5,450 nucleotides of DNA from Promethearchaeota archaeon (lineage in GTDB: Archaea; Asgardarchaeota; Lokiarchaeia; Sigyniarchaeales; SOKP01). Positions within the stretch are counted from its first letter, which is position 1. The number at the start of each line of letters is the position of its first letter. The translations under genes were made by a program, and so were the position numbers. The notes under the pieces are model-generated. The model had not been told where the DNA came from and searched no databases. It saw nothing but the letters and a program-made list of their open reading frames with translations. Location: positions 1 through 5,450 of the forward strand of contig SDNM01000128.1 of the NCBI GenBank assembly GCA_004524385.1, read 5' to 3'. Positions 4,157-5,450 of this stretch are shown piece after piece.

Positions 4157-5425
4157 TTAAGTTCCTTCTTCGAATCCATGAATGTAATTGTATTGTTCTT
4201 CTGTTAGTGTGTCAATCTCAATGCCCATTGATTTTAATTTAAGGAATCCAACCTTATCATCAATATCTTCAGGAACTTCAATAATTCCTGGTTTTAAAGA
4301 ATCCTTATTCTTAACGATATACTCTGACATTAAAGATTGAAGTGAAAATGACATATCCATAACTTCGCTTGGATGACCTTCGGATAGAACTAAATTTGCT
4401 AACCGACCTTTTGCTAATAAATATATTTTCTTTCCATCAGGAAAGATTAGTTCCTCAACATTGGTACGAATAGGTTTAATTTCTTTAGCATATTCATATA
4501 ATTCTTTGGTAGGTATTTCAATATCAAAATGTCCAAGATTACCGAGAATTACACCATCCTTGAGTAAATCAAACATCTCTTTAGTTGGCGCTATGACATG
4601 TTTACACCCTGTAGCAGTAAGGACTATATCTGCATCAGGAAGAGCTTTGGCAATAGGCATTACTTGATATCCAGCGAACCTTGCTTGGAGTGCTTTTATA
4701 GAATCTACTTCTGTAACAATAACATTTGCTCCTAATCCTCTCGCTCTAAGTGCCATTCCTGAAGAACAATGTCCATAACCTGCAATCACGACTTTTCTTC
4801 CCGCAAAAAGAACGTGCATACCATAAATAGCAGATACAATACCTTGTCCGGTTCCTAATTCATTATCAAATTGATTTTTACAACGCGCGTCGTTTACTGG
4901 ATATAAAGGTACTTTTAATGCTCCTTGTTTCTCCATTGCTTTGAACCTTTTGACACCAGTGGTGGTTTCTTCTTGACAAGCAATCATAGTCCCAGATGAA
5001 ATAAGTTCAGGAAATTCTTTATGAGCAGTAACTATCATGTCAGCTCCGTCGTCAATTAAAATATTAGGATTTTCTTTTAGGCATTCTCTAATACACCAAT
5101 AGAATTCTTCATCAGTATTTCCATGCCATGCAAAAACATTAATATCCTCCTTAATTAAAGCTGCAGCAACATCATCTTGGGTAGAGAGAGGGTTGCTTCC
5201 ACATAAATATACTTCAGCACCACCTGCTTTTAACGTTCTTGCTAAATTTGCGGTCTCTTTTGTAATATGTAAACAACCTGCAATTTTTATCCCTTCAAGA
5301 GGTTTTTCTTTCATAAATCTTTCACGAATAATTATTGCAACGACAGGCATTTTATTTTCAGCAATATATATCGCTTCTTTACCTTTTTCTGCTAAACTCT
5401 CATCGGCTACTTTATAATTTACCAT
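4157..5425 (-). CDS. ahcY: Adenosylhomocysteinase (S-adenosyl-L-homocysteine hydrolase), archaeal type
   Basis: This cytoplasmic NAD-dependent enzyme splits S-adenosylhomocysteine into adenosine and homocysteine, removing the inhibitory product of methyltransferases in the methionine cycle. It has 422 residues, typical of the shorter archaeal and Thermotoga-like form, and ends in LTEEQ...EEGT without the bacterial/eukaryotic K...Y-R-Y tail. Substrate-domain motifs include CLHITKETA with His53, NPLSTQDDVAAAL (78-90), DDGAD (125-129), EETTTGV (152-158) and NDARCKNQFDN with Lys183 and Asp187. The NAD domain follows with GYGHCSSG (216-223), Glu239 in VTEVD for the NAD ribose, GNLGHFDIEI with His299, and SEGHPSEVMDMSF with His351. 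All catalytic positions I can place are present. The third glycine of the usual G-x-G-x-x-G motif is serine here (Ser221). The start at 5425 gives the usual N-terminal VADESLAEKG...AENKMP segment. In some methanogens the homologue acts on S-inosylhomocysteine, so the exact substrate cannot be read from sequence alone. Confidence 0.97.
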   Translation of the reverse strand: MVNYKVADESLAEKGKEAIYIAENKMPVVAIIIRERFMKEKPLEGIKIAGCLHITKETANLARTLKAGGAEVYLCGSNPLSTQDDVAAALIKEDINVFAWHGNTDEEFYWCIRECLKENPNILIDDGADMIVTAHKEFPELISSGTMIACQEETTTGVKRFKAMEKQGALKVPLYPVNDARCKNQFDNELGTGQGIVSAIYGMHVLFAGRKVVIAGYGHCSSGMALRARGLGANVIVTEVDSIKALQARFAGYQVMPIAKALPDADIVLTATGCKHVIAPTKEMFDLLKDGVILGNLGHFDIEIPTKELYEYAKEIKPIRTNVEELIFPDGKKIYLLAKGRLANLVLSEGHPSEVMDMSFSLQSLMSEYIVKNKDSLKPGIIEVPEDIDDKVGFLKLKSMGIEIDTLTEEQYNYIHGFEEGT

Positions 5426-5435
5426 TTTATTTATA

Positions 5436-5440
5436 CACCT
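5436..5440 (-). promoter_or_regulatory. Shine-Dalgarno site of ahcY
   Basis: AGGTG on the minus strand sits 10 bases before the ATG at 5425. A TATAAATA at 5434-5427 lies between it and the start. That is too close to the ATG to be the promoter for this start, so the real promoter must lie beyond the window edge at 5450. Confidence 0.5.
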
Positions 5441-5450
5441 TTTTTTCGTA

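Noticed and set aside
4461..4667. Plus-strand frames inside ahcY (also 5193-5417)
   Set aside because: Both are antisense shadows of a complete, well-conserved enzyme gene.

Overview
The window is AT-rich (about one third G+C by eye) and looks archaeal, most likely from an Asgard lineage such as a Lokiarchaeia relative. Several things point that way. The adenosylhomocysteinase is of the short archaeal type. There are two DUF998-type membrane proteins and a UPF0175 regulator. One protein has a domain I recall as common next to leucine-rich repeats in Asgard genomes. Genes end in poly-T tracts instead of hairpins, and several starts lack a leader-borne Shine-Dalgarno site. The assignment rests on pattern recognition, without a database search.

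Left part, plus strand (1-2013). The window opens inside a gene whose in-frame coding runs from base 2 to 769. Its visible start is the end of a leucine-rich repeat, followed by a C-terminal domain I do not recognise. Next is a 223-residue protein (852-1523) resembling the N-terminal domain of Asgard leucine-rich-repeat proteins, here free-standing. After a poly-T terminator comes an ORF (1630-2013) that I recognise as only the C-terminal third of a GET3/ArsA-family ATPase. It has the adenine-binding loop and the CxxC zinc motif but no P-loop, and coding-like sequence continues in frame upstream of its ATG. It is probably a gene remnant.

Middle, minus strand (2091-3613). Two six-helix DUF998-type membrane proteins lie in tandem. 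Each appears to be a separate transcription unit with its own poly-T terminator. They share the two family loops but are otherwise diverged.

Right part (3614-5450). An AT-rich divergent promoter region separates the DUF998 pair from a plus-strand UPF0175 protein (3829-4146). The leader of that gene holds a 37-codon reading frame with protein-like composition and no start codon, which overlaps the UPF0175 start by 11 bases and looks like the tail of a lost operon partner. Convergent to it, 10 bases away, is a complete adenosylhomocysteinase (4157-5425), the housekeeping enzyme of the S-adenosylmethionine cycle. Its probable terminator lies inside the 3' end of the UPF0175 gene.

I see no CRISPR array, tRNA, rRNA, insertion sequence or clear multi-gene new system. 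The mix of gene tails (GET3/ArsA, the leader ORF) and orphan domains suggests a stretch that has been rearranged. The genes have no obvious shared pathway.
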